Below, in pieces: positions 20,717-29,222 of a stretch of DNA of 64,000 bases. A model generated the notes under the pieces. The model was given only the letters and a program-made list of their open reading frames with translations. It did no database searches and was not told the DNA's origin. The stretch's first letter is position 1, and each line of letters begins with the position of its first letter. The stretch is from positions 1 through 64,000 of the forward strand of contig NZ_JACHXW010000008.1 in the NCBI RefSeq assembly GCF_014192395.1. The letters run 5' to 3'. The position numbers and the translations under genes are program-made. This DNA comes from Paenibacillus endophyticus. Lineage in GTDB: Bacteria > Bacillota > Bacilli > Paenibacillales > Paenibacillaceae.

Positions 20717-21166
20717 TCACCTCATTTTGTTGTAGTCGTTCTCCTCCGCCAGCATTTCCGTTATAGCACCTTGAATTTCCACCGAATCCGGCGTGCAAAG
20801 AAAAATGTTGGGGCCAAGCTTAGAGATGCTTCCGCTTAAAGCGTACACTGTACCGCTTAGGAAATCAACAATCCGAACAGCAAGATCGCTGCGGACTCTT
20901 TGCAGATTCACAATGACAGCACGGCGCGAACGAAGATGATCGGCAATTTCTTGCGCTTCGTCATACGAACGGGGCTCGCTAAGCACCACGCGGACATTTT
21001 TCTGCGAGTGAATGCTGACGACATTATTGCTCTTTGTGTTTTTACGTGCCTCGAAGGGAGAAGTTTCAGCTTCTTGTTCCTCCGGCTGAACAATGCGTTC
21101 TCTCTCTACGACCTCTTCCTCATCCTGCAAGCCGAGAAAGCTCATAAAACGGTTCATTACGCTCAT
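20717..21166 (-). CDS. sepF: SepF, FtsZ-associated division protein
   Basis: Bundles FtsZ filaments and tethers the Z ring to the membrane. Its 149 residues start with an amphipathic helix ([13 protein letters not shown]) for membrane binding, then an acidic linker rich in E and Q (16-40) and the SepF core domain (about 58-140), with [21 protein letters not shown] and the [12 protein letters not shown] segment. AGGAGG precedes the ATG. It is flanked by ylmE and ylmG in the standard order. Confidence 0.96.
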   Translation of the reverse strand: MSVMNRFMSFLGLQDEEEVVERERIVQPEEQEAETSPFEARKNTKSNNVVSIHSQKNVRVVLSEPRSYDEAQEIADHLRSRRAVIVNLQRVRSDLAVRIVDFLSGTVYALSGSISKLGPNIFLCTPDSVEIQGAITEMLAEENDYNKMR

Positions 21167-21169
21167 ATC

Positions 21170-21889
21170 TTATTCCTCCTCTTTCCCTACCAGTATCGTG
21201 CCCAGACGAATCCATGTCGCTCCTTCTTCAATCGCAACGTCGAAATCATTCGACATGCCCATTGATAAGTGCGTGATCGTTTTCCCGTGCGCAGAACTGC
21301 TCTGGATGACATCGCGAAGCTCTCGCAATGCTTTGAATACAGGCCTGGTCTGCTCTGGCTCAGCTTCATATGGAGCCATTGTCATAAGGCCAATTGGCGA
21401 GATAGACTTGAATGAAGCAAGCTGCTCCACAAATCCTTTTAACTCGTTAGGGGCAAGCCCCTGCTTCGTGCCTTCGCCTGAAACATTGACTTGAATGAAG
21501 CAGGGAACGACAATACCAAGCTGCGAAGCTCGTTTATCCATCGCTTCTGCAAGCGACAGCCTGTCCAATGAATGCATGTATGTAAATTTCCCAATGACGT
21601 CCTTCACCTTATTCGATTGCAGCGAACCGATAAAATGCCAGATCGGCTGTTCGTCTATTCCATTGGCTGTTTCCCCGCTTATCGCTTCCCATTTCTCCTG
21701 TGCGTCCTGCCATCTGTTTTCGCCTAAATGACGAAACCCATGCGATAACGCGGTTTTTGCTGTGTCCAAAGACACATATTTGGTGACGGCAATAACCTGC
21801 ACGTCTTCTCTGCTGCGACCCGAACGCTCGCAAGCCTTGCTGATTCGTTCTTCAACCAGCTGCACTCTATCTTCAAACGTTAACGACAT
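21170..21889 (-). CDS. ylmE: YggS/YlmE-family PLP-binding protein
   Basis: A pyridoxal phosphate homeostasis protein with a single-domain alanine-racemase-like TIM barrel. The PLP lysine lies in VIAVTKYVSLDTA near residue 36. SMGMSNDFDVAIEEGATWIRLGT, the family's phosphate-binding end, closes the 239 residues. The family has no known enzymatic reaction and acts in vitamin B6 and amino acid balance. It sits between pgeF and sepF with spacing of only a few bases, indicating one operon. Confidence 0.95.
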   Translation of the reverse strand: MSLTFEDRVQLVEERISKACERSGRSREDVQVIAVTKYVSLDTAKTALSHGFRHLGENRWQDAQEKWEAISGETANGIDEQPIWHFIGSLQSNKVKDVIGKFTYMHSLDRLSLAEAMDKRASQLGIVVPCFIQVNVSGEGTKQGLAPNELKGFVEQLASFKSISPIGLMTMAPYEAEPEQTRPVFKALRELRDVIQSSSAHGKTITHLSMGMSNDFDVAIEEGATWIRLGTILVGKEEE

Positions 21890-21892
21890 GCT

Positions 21893-22744
21893 TCACCTCT
21901 CCTGAATGCCGATCCAACTGGCCATTCGGCCGGTCAAGCCACCCTCTTTGCGGTGGGAGAAAAACAAATCCCGCCTGCATCCGGTGCACCACTCTGTTAA
22001 TTCGATATGGATCGGCAAAATTCCTGCTTTTATCATAATCTGTCGGTTTATTTCTTTCAAGTCCAAGTTCGCCTTGCCATCTATAGAGCGTTGAAGCATC
22101 TTCTGACTCGATTCTCCCTCAACCCCTAACTGCTCCAATAGCTGCTGTACTTGCTGTATAACGGGACCATCAACCTCATAGCAGCAGCTGCCAATGGAGG
22201 GTCCAATCGCGGCTTTTAAATGCTCAGGTTTTGTGCCGTAAGCATCCGTCATCACTTGTACGGTTTCCGCAGCAATTTGCTGTACGGTCCCCTTCCAGCC
22301 TGCATGCGCTAGCGCAACCGCATGATGCTGGGGATCATAGAAATAAAGCGGCACGCAATCGGCATAGAAAGACGCAAGCAGCACGCCAGGCACGTCCGTT
22401 ATGATTGCATCGCAATCTTTAATTACATCATCCATCGAATCTCTTCCGCGTCCTCGCTCAGCGAGCGTAACCTGTGACACGCGATTGCCGTGAACTTGCT
22501 CGGCGCAGGTCCAAGATTCAAAGCTCCATCCAATCGCATCCGTCAACCGTTTGCGGTTCGCAATAACATCATGTTGTGAATCGCCCACGTGCAAACCTAG
22601 ATTTAAAGAAGACCAGGGTGCGCCGCTTGCGCCTCCATCCCGACCAGTAAACCCGGCTGTCATTCCCGTATAAAGGTCATTCCATTCGGACAATAAAAAA
22701 AGCGAAGGACCCTTCGCTGATTGGAAATGTTCAAATGCTTCCAT
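21893..22744 (-). CDS. pgeF: Peptidoglycan editing factor PgeF / YlmD laccase-domain protein
   Basis: A 283-residue protein of the Cu-oxidase_4 (DUF152) family. Some members hydrolyse or phosphorolyse purine nucleosides, and E. coli PgeF removes misincorporated L-Ser from muropeptide precursors. The metal-binding residues are visible in CAEQVHGNRV, SFYADCVPLYFYD, LAHAGWKGT and a CCYEVD motif in the second half. It is placed next to ylmE and ylmC, as ylmD is in Bacillus. The start has GAGGTG. Confidence 0.92.
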   Translation of the reverse strand: MEAFEHFQSAKGPSLFLLSEWNDLYTGMTAGFTGRDGGASGAPWSSLNLGLHVGDSQHDVIANRKRLTDAIGWSFESWTCAEQVHGNRVSQVTLAERGRGRDSMDDVIKDCDAIITDVPGVLLASFYADCVPLYFYDPQHHAVALAHAGWKGTVQQIAAETVQVMTDAYGTKPEHLKAAIGPSIGSCCYEVDGPVIQQVQQLLEQLGVEGESSQKMLQRSIDGKANLDLKEINRQIMIKAGILPIHIELTEWCTGCRRDLFFSHRKEGGLTGRMASWIGIQER

Positions 22745-22803
22745 AATGTTTTCACCTCTATTATAGGCTTGTTTCGCTAACTAGCTAAAGCCAGTTTATC
22801 GTG

Positions 22804-23085
22804 TTACGAGCGAGCGTGCAAATCCTCTTCCTCCGCGCGCAGCTGTTTCGTATCATCCATCCGAACGAGCACGACATCTGCACCGATTTTCACAATATTG
22901 CGCCATGGGATAACGACCTCTGTACCTCCGCCGCCAAACATCCCCAAAAACTTAGTAAACTGTGGAACAACGATTGAATCAATGCGACCTTGACGCAAAT
23001 CGAGCTCCAAATCACTAATTTGCCCAAGTTTTTTCCCATCTACGATATTAATAACATCCTTAGTCTGAAAATCAGATATTTTCAT
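22804..23085 (-). CDS. ylmC: YlmC/YmxH-family PRC-barrel protein
   Basis: A 93-residue protein with a PRC-barrel fold (KTKDVINIVDGKKLGQISDLELDL-like start, then IDSIVVPQF and VVIPWRNIVKIGADVVLV). Family members occur in spore formers beside sigG and are thought to have a role in sporulation; the molecular activity is unknown. It is the first gene of the ylm block here. A TetR/DUF3995 pair now separates it from sigG. Confidence 0.92.
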   Translation of the reverse strand: MKISDFQTKDVINIVDGKKLGQISDLELDLRQGRIDSIVVPQFTKFLGMFGGGGTEVVIPWRNIVKIGADVVLVRMDDTKQLRAEEEDLHARS

Positions 23086-23193
23086 TTTCGTTCACCGCTT
23101 TTCATGTAGGATGATCATCCGTTTACCTCTCCTATAACTATATGAGCAATTCGGCTAAAATGTCCTTCTACTCAAAAAAACAGTTAGCCTCGC

Positions 23194-23223
23194 TTGATTT
23201 TATGTACGATTTCGCACAATACT
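23194..23223 (+). promoter_or_regulatory. Promoter of the tetR gene with embedded operator
   Basis: TTGATT, an 18-base spacer, then AATACT. The spacer contains the palindrome TGTACG-ATTT-CGCACA (23203-23218). This is the classic layout for autorepression by a TetR protein. Confidence 0.5.
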
Positions 23224-23253
23224 TTTATTTCCAGTTTTTCATGTTACCCTTAA

Positions 23254-23269
23254 TGTACGATGCCGTACA
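23254..23269. promoter_or_regulatory. Second TetR operator-like palindrome
   Basis: TGTACG-ATGC-CGTACA, a perfect 6+6 inverted repeat with the same half-site as the one in the promoter. Their centres are 51 bases apart. It lies in the presumed leader just before the tetR Shine-Dalgarno. Confidence 0.6.
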
Positions 23270-23295
23270 AATGAACTTTTCAGAAAGGAGGATAT

Positions 23296-23856
23296 ATGCC
23301 CAAAATCATTGCTACAGAAGACTGGATCAAGCTCGGCTTAAAGCTCTTTGCTGAAGGTGGACCTGAAGCTTTAGTAGTTGAAAAGCTCGCCAAGCAGCTT
23401 GGCAGCAGCAAAACAAGCTTTTACTGGTACTTCAAAACCCGTGCAGCATTTATTAAACGCATCATCGCGTCTTGGCAAGAGCTCGCAACCGCTTCAATTA
23501 TTGCGCATTTGCAAGAACAGGAATCAGTATCCCCCCGCGAGAAGATCTACTATCTTCTGAGGGTTATGTTCAGCACCGTCGAGGGCCATGATTTTATTTA
23601 CCATCTTCGCAATCTTGGCGTTTCAGAACCCGAATACGCCGACATTCTTCAGACAATCGAGAAACAAAGATTGGATTATTTGACTAGCTTGCTTATGAAC
23701 TACGGACAAAGCTATGAAAATGCGGCAAGCAAGTCGGAGCTAGTGTACAGCTATTACTTAGGCTGGCATGAGCGTCATAAGCACAAGCCGCCTAGCGATG
23801 GAGAAGCAGAAAAACAAATCGCTCTTTTGAAGCCCTTTCTGGAGTCGTCAATTTAA
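23296..23856 (+). CDS. TetR/AcrR-family transcriptional regulator
   Basis: A 186-residue repressor. The N-terminal helix-turn-helix is visible at about 10-55 (GLKLFAEGGPEALVVEKLAKQLGSSKTSFYWYF in the sequence, with TSFYWYF as recognition helix end). The C-terminal ligand-binding region resembles TetR_C members; the ligand is unknown. AAGGAGG lies ahead of the ATG. Two TGTACG palindromes upstream are probable operators. It probably controls itself and the DUF3995 gene that starts 20 bases downstream. The pair lies on the plus strand between ylmC and sigG, where Bacillus has nothing comparable. Confidence 0.9.
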   Translation: MPKIIATEDWIKLGLKLFAEGGPEALVVEKLAKQLGSSKTSFYWYFKTRAAFIKRIIASWQELATASIIAHLQEQESVSPREKIYYLLRVMFSTVEGHDFIYHLRNLGVSEPEYADILQTIEKQRLDYLTSLLMNYGQSYENAASKSELVYSYYLGWHERHKHKPPSDGEAEKQIALLKPFLESSI

Positions 23857-23875
23857 TTTAAATGGAGGGATTCGG

Positions 23876-24166
23876 ATGCAGGTAATATTAGCGGGAATTA
23901 TGAGCGGCGTGCTGTTTATTGTGGGAGGCATTCATTTCAATTGGCTTTTCGGCGGGCGCAGCGGTTTCGCTATCGCAGTTCCTACGAAGAGCGAAAACAA
24001 ACAGCCCTTGTTTAAGCCAGGCCCCATGGAAATAGCTGCGGTTATCCTCCTCTTTTGGGCTGCAGCGATCCTGCTGCTCATGCACGTAGTGATCATCCCG
24101 CCGATCGGTCCTGCCTGGCTGCCCGCTTTTTCCGGAGTAACCTTCTGGATGATGGCCATTTCATAA
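23876..24166 (+). pseudogene. DUF3995-like membrane protein, probably truncated at the C-terminus
   Basis: Ninety-six residues with a TM helix at about 3-25, then the family-like GGRSGFAIAVPT and LFKPGPMEIAAVILLFWAAAILLL (second TM). As I remember the DUF3995 family, members are about 140-150 residues long with further helices. Here the frame ends right after VTFWMMAIS, and the sigG terminator begins within about 20 bases. That suggests loss of the 3' part, although a short functional form cannot be excluded. GGAGGG precedes the ATG. It is probably co-transcribed with tetR. Confidence 0.6.
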
Positions 24167-24181
24167 TGTCCTGTGTTACGC

Positions 24182-24214
24182 AAAAAAACGGTGCCGCGAG
24201 GCACCGTTTTTTTA
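24182..24214. terminator. Bidirectional terminator between DUF3995 gene and sigG
   Basis: AAAAAAACGGTGCC-GCGA-GGCACCGTTTTTTT, a symmetrical stem with A and T runs on both sides. It serves the two convergent genes and overlaps the sigG stop codon. Confidence 0.92.
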
Positions 24215-24994
24215 TGTTTTGACATGCTTTTGCATTTGCTGAATAGCAGACTTCTCGAGCCGTGACACCTGCGCCTGCGAGATGCCGATCTCATCAGCAA
24301 CCTCCATTTGCGTCTTTCCTTCAAAAAAGCGCATCGATAAAATCATTTTTTCCCGGTCGTTCAGCTTGTGCATCGCTTCGCGAAGCGCAATTTCCTCGAT
24401 CCAAGAAACATCCTTATTGCGTTCATCGCTAATTTGATCCATCACATAGATCGGGTCTCCCCCATCATGATAAATCGGCTCAAAGAGTGAGACCGGATCC
24501 TGGATCGCATCCAGTGCAAACACGACATCTTCCTTCGGCACATTCAATGCCTCCGAAATTTCAAAAATCGTAGGCTCGCGCGAGTTCTTGTTCGTCAAGC
24601 TGTCCCGGACCTGAAGCGCTTTGTAGGCAATATCCCTCAGACTCCGCGATACGCGTATCGGATTATTGTCTCGCAAGTAACGGCGTATTTCACCGATGAT
24701 CATCGGCACGGCATAGGTGGAAAATTTGACATTTTGGCCAAGATCGAAATTATCTATCGCCTTCATAAGTCCAATGCAGCCGACCTGGAACAAGTCGTCT
24801 ACAAATTCTCCCCTATTGTTAAACCTCTGTATAACGCTAAGAACTAGCCGCAGGTTGCCGTTTACTAATTTCTCTCTTGCTGCCCACTCATTGCGGGTTT
24901 GCAATGCCGTAAACAATTCTCTCATTTCGACATTATTTAGGACGGGCAGTTTCGAAGTATCCACTCCACAGATCTCGACTTTATTTCGGGTCAA
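24212..24994 (-). CDS. sigG: Sporulation sigma factor sigma-G (late forespore)
   Basis: Directs late forespore transcription (ssp, germination genes). The 260 residues match B. subtilis SigG nearly throughout, beginning TRNKVEICGVDTSKLPVLNN, with region 2 (DDLFQVGCIGLMKAIDNFD) and a region 4 helix-turn-helix (QMEVADEIGISQAQVSRLEK). The start is TTG, not the upstream ATGs in the same frame: the family starts at this point and GGGAGG lies about 8 bases before it. It follows sigE by about 100 bases. Confidence 0.97.
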   Translation of the reverse strand: MTRNKVEICGVDTSKLPVLNNVEMRELFTALQTRNEWAAREKLVNGNLRLVLSVIQRFNNRGEFVDDLFQVGCIGLMKAIDNFDLGQNVKFSTYAVPMIIGEIRRYLRDNNPIRVSRSLRDIAYKALQVRDSLTNKNSREPTIFEISEALNVPKEDVVFALDAIQDPVSLFEPIYHDGGDPIYVMDQISDERNKDVSWIEEIALREAMHKLNDREKMILSMRFFEGKTQMEVADEIGISQAQVSRLEKSAIQQMQKHVKT

Positions 24995-25097
24995 CGTGAT
25001 TACCTCCCAAGGAGAAACATTACTGTACATTATCTCCTCAGGTGGTCTTTTTATTCCTCTTGCGACATCATTCGACATCTGCAAGCGGGGTGCGGCT

Positions 25098-25820
25098 TTA
25101 CACCATTTTGTTAAATTCCTTGCGCAGTCTTTTTATGATCCGCTTCTCCAAGCGGGAAATGTACGATTGCGAGATGCCGAGAAGATCGGCAACGTCCTTC
25201 TGCGTTTTTTCTTCTCCATCTGCCAGTCCGAAGCGAAGCTCCATAATAATCCGTTCACGCTCAGACAGCTTATCGAGCGCTTTGTGGAGCAGCTTGCGAT
25301 CAACCTGTTCTTCGATATTCCGGTAAATCGTATCATTCTCCGTGCCCAGCACATCGGACAGCAGCAGCTCATTCCCATCCCAATCAATGTTGAGCGGTTC
25401 ATCAAAAGAAACCTCTGTCCGTGTTTTGCTATTGCGGCGCAAATACATCAATATTTCATTTTCAATACAGCGCGAGGCGTAGGTAGCAAGCTTAATCTTT
25501 TTCTCAGGATCAAACGTGTTTACCGCCTTGATAAGTCCAATTGCGCCGATTGATACGAGATCTTCAATATGAATGCCGGTATTTTCAAACTTACGGGCAA
25601 TATACACGACTAATCTTAAATTCCGTTCGATCAGCATAGCACGAATAGCCGTATCGCCAGTAGGCAGCTTTTCCAGCAAATATTCTTCCTCTTCGCGTGT
25701 AAGGGGTGGCGGGAGCGCTTCGCTTCCACCGATATAATAAATTTCTTCGCTTTTTAATCCGAATAAAAACATCACACGATAATAATATAACTGAAGGATC
25801 AATTTATACTTGACGAGCAT
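25098..25820 (-). CDS. sigE: Sporulation sigma factor sigma-E precursor (pro-SigE)
   Basis: Early mother-cell sigma factor, made as an inactive membrane-bound precursor. The first ~27 residues are hydrophobic/basic ([21 protein letters not shown]) and form the pro-sequence. SpoIIGA should cut near [15 protein letters not shown]. Region 2 ([21 protein letters not shown]) and region 4 ([20 protein letters not shown]) are intact. Total is 240 residues. I start at the second ATG because the first is only one base from GAGGAGGG. The protease gene lies just upstream. Confidence 0.97.
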   Translation of the reverse strand: MLVKYKLILQLYYYRVMFLFGLKSEEIYYIGGSEALPPPLTREEEEYLLEKLPTGDTAIRAMLIERNLRLVVYIARKFENTGIHIEDLVSIGAIGLIKAVNTFDPEKKIKLATYASRCIENEILMYLRRNSKTRTEVSFDEPLNIDWDGNELLLSDVLGTENDTIYRNIEEQVDRKLLHKALDKLSERERIIMELRFGLADGEEKTQKDVADLLGISQSYISRLEKRIIKRLRKEFNKMV

Positions 25821-25858
25821 CTGGCCCATCCCTCCTCGTTTGTATGAGCATACGTTCT

Positions 25859-26776
25859 TTACTGTTGTACCATAGACGGATGGATTATGGCTCGGTATGC
25901 CCCATCAGCCGTCAGCTTTCCGCCGTCCAGCCCGATCAGCACCTTCCGCGTTTCAAAAACTTGTCCTTCCCTAGTGATTTCGACCGCATCCGGCTTTATC
26001 GCTAGCATGAACTGCGAACCTCGGTTGACACCTCTGAACGGGACTAGGCGGAGCCGATCTTGCCATACAAAGGCTTGTTCATCCATTCCCGCTACAAGAC
26101 GATCTACTTGTGCATCTCGTATGCTATTCAACCACGATTCGGGTAAATCATCTTGCCATAGGGATGCTTCCATTACCATGACTGGCGTCCTCGTAAGAGG
26201 ATCATAAAGCTGGTTGCCAGTATCAATTAGACCAATACACACATGTATCCGTTCACCGATTGTAACTTTGACCTCAGCTAAATGAGTGTGCACCAACTCC
26301 CGTTCTCTTTTTTGCGTCAAGACGGTACGGTATATATACAGTCCGATACAGAACGCAGCAACCAAATAAAACAGTCCCATCTTGAGCTCGACACGCATGC
26401 TGCCATTTACGAACGTAATCGTTCTCCATACTTCGCCGGATCCTTGCATAAACAAATAATACAGACCAAGGACAGCTCCAGCAGCGACAAAATTGACTGC
26501 ATAGAAAGCCGCGACATTTCTCAAATAATGCTGAATGGACGCAAAACCGAATGCAATCCACACCATAAGCAGTGAAATCCCGACCTTAACTGCGAGAGTA
26601 AACAAAAAAGACAATTGCGGGAAAAGCATTAAAACGACATAACAAGCTCCGACAGCAGAAGCTAATAACACCCGCCAAGTTGATGGTTTTAGATGACGGG
26701 CCCATGCGGAAGTTAATAGAATTGCACCATCCACGAGCAGCTCTCGCAAAAACATAACATCCACATATACAGCCAC
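25859..26776 (-). CDS. spoIIGA: SpoIIGA, membrane aspartyl protease that activates sigma-E
   Basis: Cleaves pro-SigE after the septal signal protein SpoIIR engages it. The N-terminal half has five hydrophobic segments (about 1-155) and the C-terminal half is the protease domain, with the single catalytic aspartate in LIDTGN (Asp about 185). Two such domains are thought to form the active site as a dimer. The start is GTG (VAVYVDVMF) with GGAAGG upstream. It is 305 residues, close to the B. subtilis protein, and heads the spoIIGA-sigE pair. Confidence 0.95.
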   Translation of the reverse strand: MAVYVDVMFLRELLVDGAILLTSAWARHLKPSTWRVLLASAVGACYVVLMLFPQLSFLFTLAVKVGISLLMVWIAFGFASIQHYLRNVAAFYAVNFVAAGAVLGLYYLFMQGSGEVWRTITFVNGSMRVELKMGLFYLVAAFCIGLYIYRTVLTQKRERELVHTHLAEVKVTIGERIHVCIGLIDTGNQLYDPLTRTPVMVMEASLWQDDLPESWLNSIRDAQVDRLVAGMDEQAFVWQDRLRLVPFRGVNRGSQFMLAIKPDAVEITREGQVFETRKVLIGLDGGKLTADGAYRAIIHPSMVQQ

Positions 26777-26844
26777 TTCGGTCACCTTCCTGCAACTGGC
26801 GATAAACGGGCCTGCAGCCGGCACCCGGGAGAACGATTGACACT

Positions 26845-26911
26845 AGTATATTAAAATCCTATTTCAAAGTCTGTCTATTCATGACAGCATGACATATCTT
26901 TTTTTGTCGAG
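26845..26911 (-). promoter_or_regulatory. Candidate spoIIG promoter region with 0A-box-like site
   Basis: A TATACT -10 element lies at 26845-26850 on the minus strand. A 0A-box-like TTTGTCGAG (8/9 to TTTGTCRAA) lies at 26903-26911, about 60 bases upstream of the likely transcript start. The spoIIG operon is classically Spo0A-activated from a sigma-A promoter with a long spacer. I could not find a convincing -35 hexamer. Confidence 0.35.
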
Positions 26912-27066
26912 TAGGAGTATAAAAACCGCCTAGTCAGAGATCGTGACGGAGAGATTGTATGCATCCACTTATCAGCTGCTGATTAAAATGTTGGTGAAGG
27001 GATTCGCATCTACCACTTGCTCCTTGATGAAAGATATATAATGTTTCTCCATATATGAAGCCGTGA

Positions 27067-27119
27067 AGAACACCGCTTGCTCGGGGATGGATTGCTCCCG
27101 CAGTATGCGGTGTTATTTT
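27067..27119 (+). terminator. Hairpin with T-rich tail (possible plus-strand terminator)
   Basis: AACACCGC and GCGGTGTT pair around a long loop that holds a second stem (GGGGA...CTCCC), followed by ATTTTATT. It lies between the spoIIGA promoter and the pseudogene. No plus-strand gene feeds into it now. Confidence 0.4.
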
Positions 27120-27139
27120 ATTCTGAGGGGGTCAAAAGA

Positions 27140-27789
27140 ATGTCGTTTCATGCCATTCATGAACGTTGGCTTGATGTGCATCTAACTGAACGCGAGGGTT
27201 AAAGCAAACGAAGATTATTACAGGGACAAGGACATGCCGAGAAGTTTTTTCTTGATGCCTTATGGTTTCCGGCTTTTTTTGTGCTAGACGGTTGAGCTCC
27301 TGAGTACGAAATCGCAAACTTTCGTGACGGCATTCGTTTTCTAGACTTTGCTTATATAAAAGACGGACTGCGGTTGGCTATCGAAATCGATGGTTATCCT
27401 TCTCATGCCGCTGAAACTTCGCGCTGGCAATTCTCTGACTATCTAATGCGCCAGAACATTTCTTGCTTGATGGCTGGAGGCTGCTGGGCTTCTCCTATGA
27501 TGACATCAAAGAGAAGCCGCGCATATGCCCAGCAGCTTCTTCAACAGACGATATAAGTGCGTGCGGCGGCTCTGTAATGCCTATAGCTTCTTACAAGCGT
27601 TTAAGATGGTTACTTTAGCGGCTGTAAGCACCTATTTGCGCTTACAGCTGCTTATTGTGAGGAGTGAGCAAGCGAGGCGACTTTATAAACATGTCAGTGC
27701 TTACAGGAGTTCAGGCTGGTTACCTTGGCTGCTCTGTAAGCAGTTACCTGCATTTACATCGTTCAACCTCATCTGCTTCTACCTCTAGA
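27140..27789 (+). pseudogene. Decayed DUF559/Vsr-like (PD-(D/E)XK-type) endonuclease-like gene
   Basis: Translation from ATG gives SFHAIHERWLDVHL and then TAA after GluGly. The same frame continues with GHAEKFFLDALWFPAF, hits TGA, and continues with EYEIANFRDGIRFLDFAYIKDG, LRLAIEIDGYPSHAAE and TSRWQFSDYLMRQN. Then a pair of compensating frameshifts hides LLDGWRLLGFSYDDIKEKPR before the frame returns at QQLLQQTI. The remaining ~230 bases hold shifted fragments of a C-terminal region (SEQARRLYKHVSAYRSSGWL). The LAIEIDG and FSYDDI motifs resemble DUF559/Vsr-type nuclease folds that I recall from Paenibacillus. Two stops and at least two frameshifts make it non-functional. Confidence 0.8.
27590..27756. 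repeat. Imperfect direct repeat in the pseudogene tail
   Basis: Two units of about 57 bases (27590-27645 and 27700-27756) begin CTTACA, share TGGTTAC and CTGTAAGCA, and end in TTAC. They are about 70-75 percent identical by eye. Confidence 0.45.
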
Positions 27790-27844
27790 CTCATACCTCC
27801 GCTCAGCCATAGCTAATCTAATCACGCGCATCCTCAGCTAATCA

Positions 27845-27886
27845 CAAAAAAACCGCCTCGCCAATTGCTGGCGAAGCGGTTAAAAA
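27845..27886 (-). terminator. Terminator of ftsZ
   Basis: TTAACCGCTTCGCCAGCAAT and TGGCGAGGCGGTTTTTTT form a strong stem directly after the ftsZ stop on the minus strand. Confidence 0.9.
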
Positions 27887-27893
27887 GATAGCA

Positions 27894-29009
27894 TTAGCGA
27901 TCGTTGCGAGGGCGATTGCGCAGGAACGCTGGAATTTCCAGCTGATCGCTTGATGTGTTGTTAGCACCGAAAGGCTTAACTCCGCTTGTGCTTCCCGTTT
28001 GTCTTGTATCAACCGCTTCCGGTTGTTGCTGAGGCACTCGGCGAGCTGCAGCTGACTTGTGCTCAAAGCCCGTTGCAATTACGGTTACTTTAATTTCGTC
28101 CTTCAGATCTTCATCAATAATTGCACCGAAGATCATATTCACGTCAGGATCTGACGCTGAAATTACGATCTCTGCTGCTTCATTCACTTCATACAGGGAT
28201 AAATTGCTGCCACCTGTTATGTTCATAATGACACCGCGTGCGCCATCAATCGATGTTTCCAGCAATGGGCTCATAATCGCTTTTCTTGCCGCTTCCGCCG
28301 CACGGTTCTCACCAGTAGCGATACCGATACCCATTAGTGCTGATCCGCGCTCTGTCATGATTGTTTTGACGTCTGCAAAGTCGAGGTTGATAAGACCAGG
28401 TACCGCAATTAGATCTGATATACCTTGAACCGCTTGACGAAGCACATTATCCGCTTCGCGGAATGCCTCAAGCATTGGCGTCTTCTTGTCAACAATCTCA
28501 AGCAGTCGGTCATTAGGAATGACAATAAGCGTGTCTACTTTTTCCTTCAGTGCCTCAATACCAAGCTCAGCTTGTCCGGAACGCTTGCGTCCTTCGAATG
28601 TGAACGGTCTTGTAACAACTCCTACTGTCAAAGCACCGCATTCACGCGCGATCTCAGCGATTACCGGCGCAGCGCCAGTACCCGTACCTCCGCCCATTCC
28701 TGCGGTAACAAACACCATGTCCGAGCCTTTCAGCTGATTCATAATAATTTCACGGGATTCCTCAGCAGCCTTGCTGCCAACATCTGGATTAGCACCGGCA
28801 CCCAAACCGCGTGTCAGCTTATCGCCGATTTGCAGCTTATGCTCCGATTTCGCCAAATGAAGTGCTTGAGCATCCGTGTTCACCGTTATGAACTCTACAC
28901 CTTTAACACCATTTTCTATCATACGGTTTACAGCATTACTGCCGCCCCCGCCTACACCAATTACTTTTATTTGAGCCAGCGACTCAAGCTCAAAGTCGAA
29001 TTCCAACAT
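27894..29009 (-). CDS. ftsZ: Cell division GTPase FtsZ
   Basis: Tubulin-like GTPase that polymerises into the Z ring. The GTP-binding signature GGGTGTG is at 106-112, with [13 protein letters not shown] near the N-terminus and the T7 synergy loop [11 protein letters not shown]. The linker (about 320-355) is polar and short, and the C-terminal peptide [12 protein letters not shown] is the docking site for FtsA and SepF, both encoded in this window. The 371 residues are normal. It follows ftsA after about 210 bases that include repeat copy B. Confidence 0.98.
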   Translation of the reverse strand: MLEFDFELESLAQIKVIGVGGGGSNAVNRMIENGVKGVEFITVNTDAQALHLAKSEHKLQIGDKLTRGLGAGANPDVGSKAAEESREIIMNQLKGSDMVFVTAGMGGGTGTGAAPVIAEIARECGALTVGVVTRPFTFEGRKRSGQAELGIEALKEKVDTLIVIPNDRLLEIVDKKTPMLEAFREADNVLRQAVQGISDLIAVPGLINLDFADVKTIMTERGSALMGIGIATGENRAAEAARKAIMSPLLETSIDGARGVIMNITGGSNLSLYEVNEAAEIVISASDPDVNMIFGAIIDEDLKDEIKVTVIATGFEHKSAAARRVPQQQPEAVDTRQTGSTSGVKPFGANNTSSDQLEIPAFLRNRPRNDR

Positions 29010-29102
29010 CTTTCATTTTCCCCCAGTCAAGCGTAAACTGCTGATAGCATCCAAGTGATACGGTACAGCAACGTTTCGCGGTAAAATATAAGCATCGTAC
29101 AA

Positions 29103-29197
29103 GGCGAAACGGCTGTCGCAATCCTCTGGCGGCGCGTTTCAATCCTAGAAATATAGAGAAAGGATGGCGAAACCATATGCTTTCCTATATTTTAAAA
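29103..29197. repeat. Palindromic intergenic element, copy B
   Basis: About 95 bp in the ftsA-ftsZ gap. It begins GGCGAAACGGCTGTCGC, continues GGCGCGTTTCA, and ends with a second stem AAATATAGAGAAAG / CTTTCCTATATTTT. Same orientation as copies A and C. Confidence 0.8.
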
Positions 29198-29222
29198 GTC
29201 AAACTTATATTATCTTATATTT

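Noticed and set aside
28425..29036. A 203-codon plus-strand frame
   Set aside because: It is antisense to ftsZ, with no Shine-Dalgarno and no domain.
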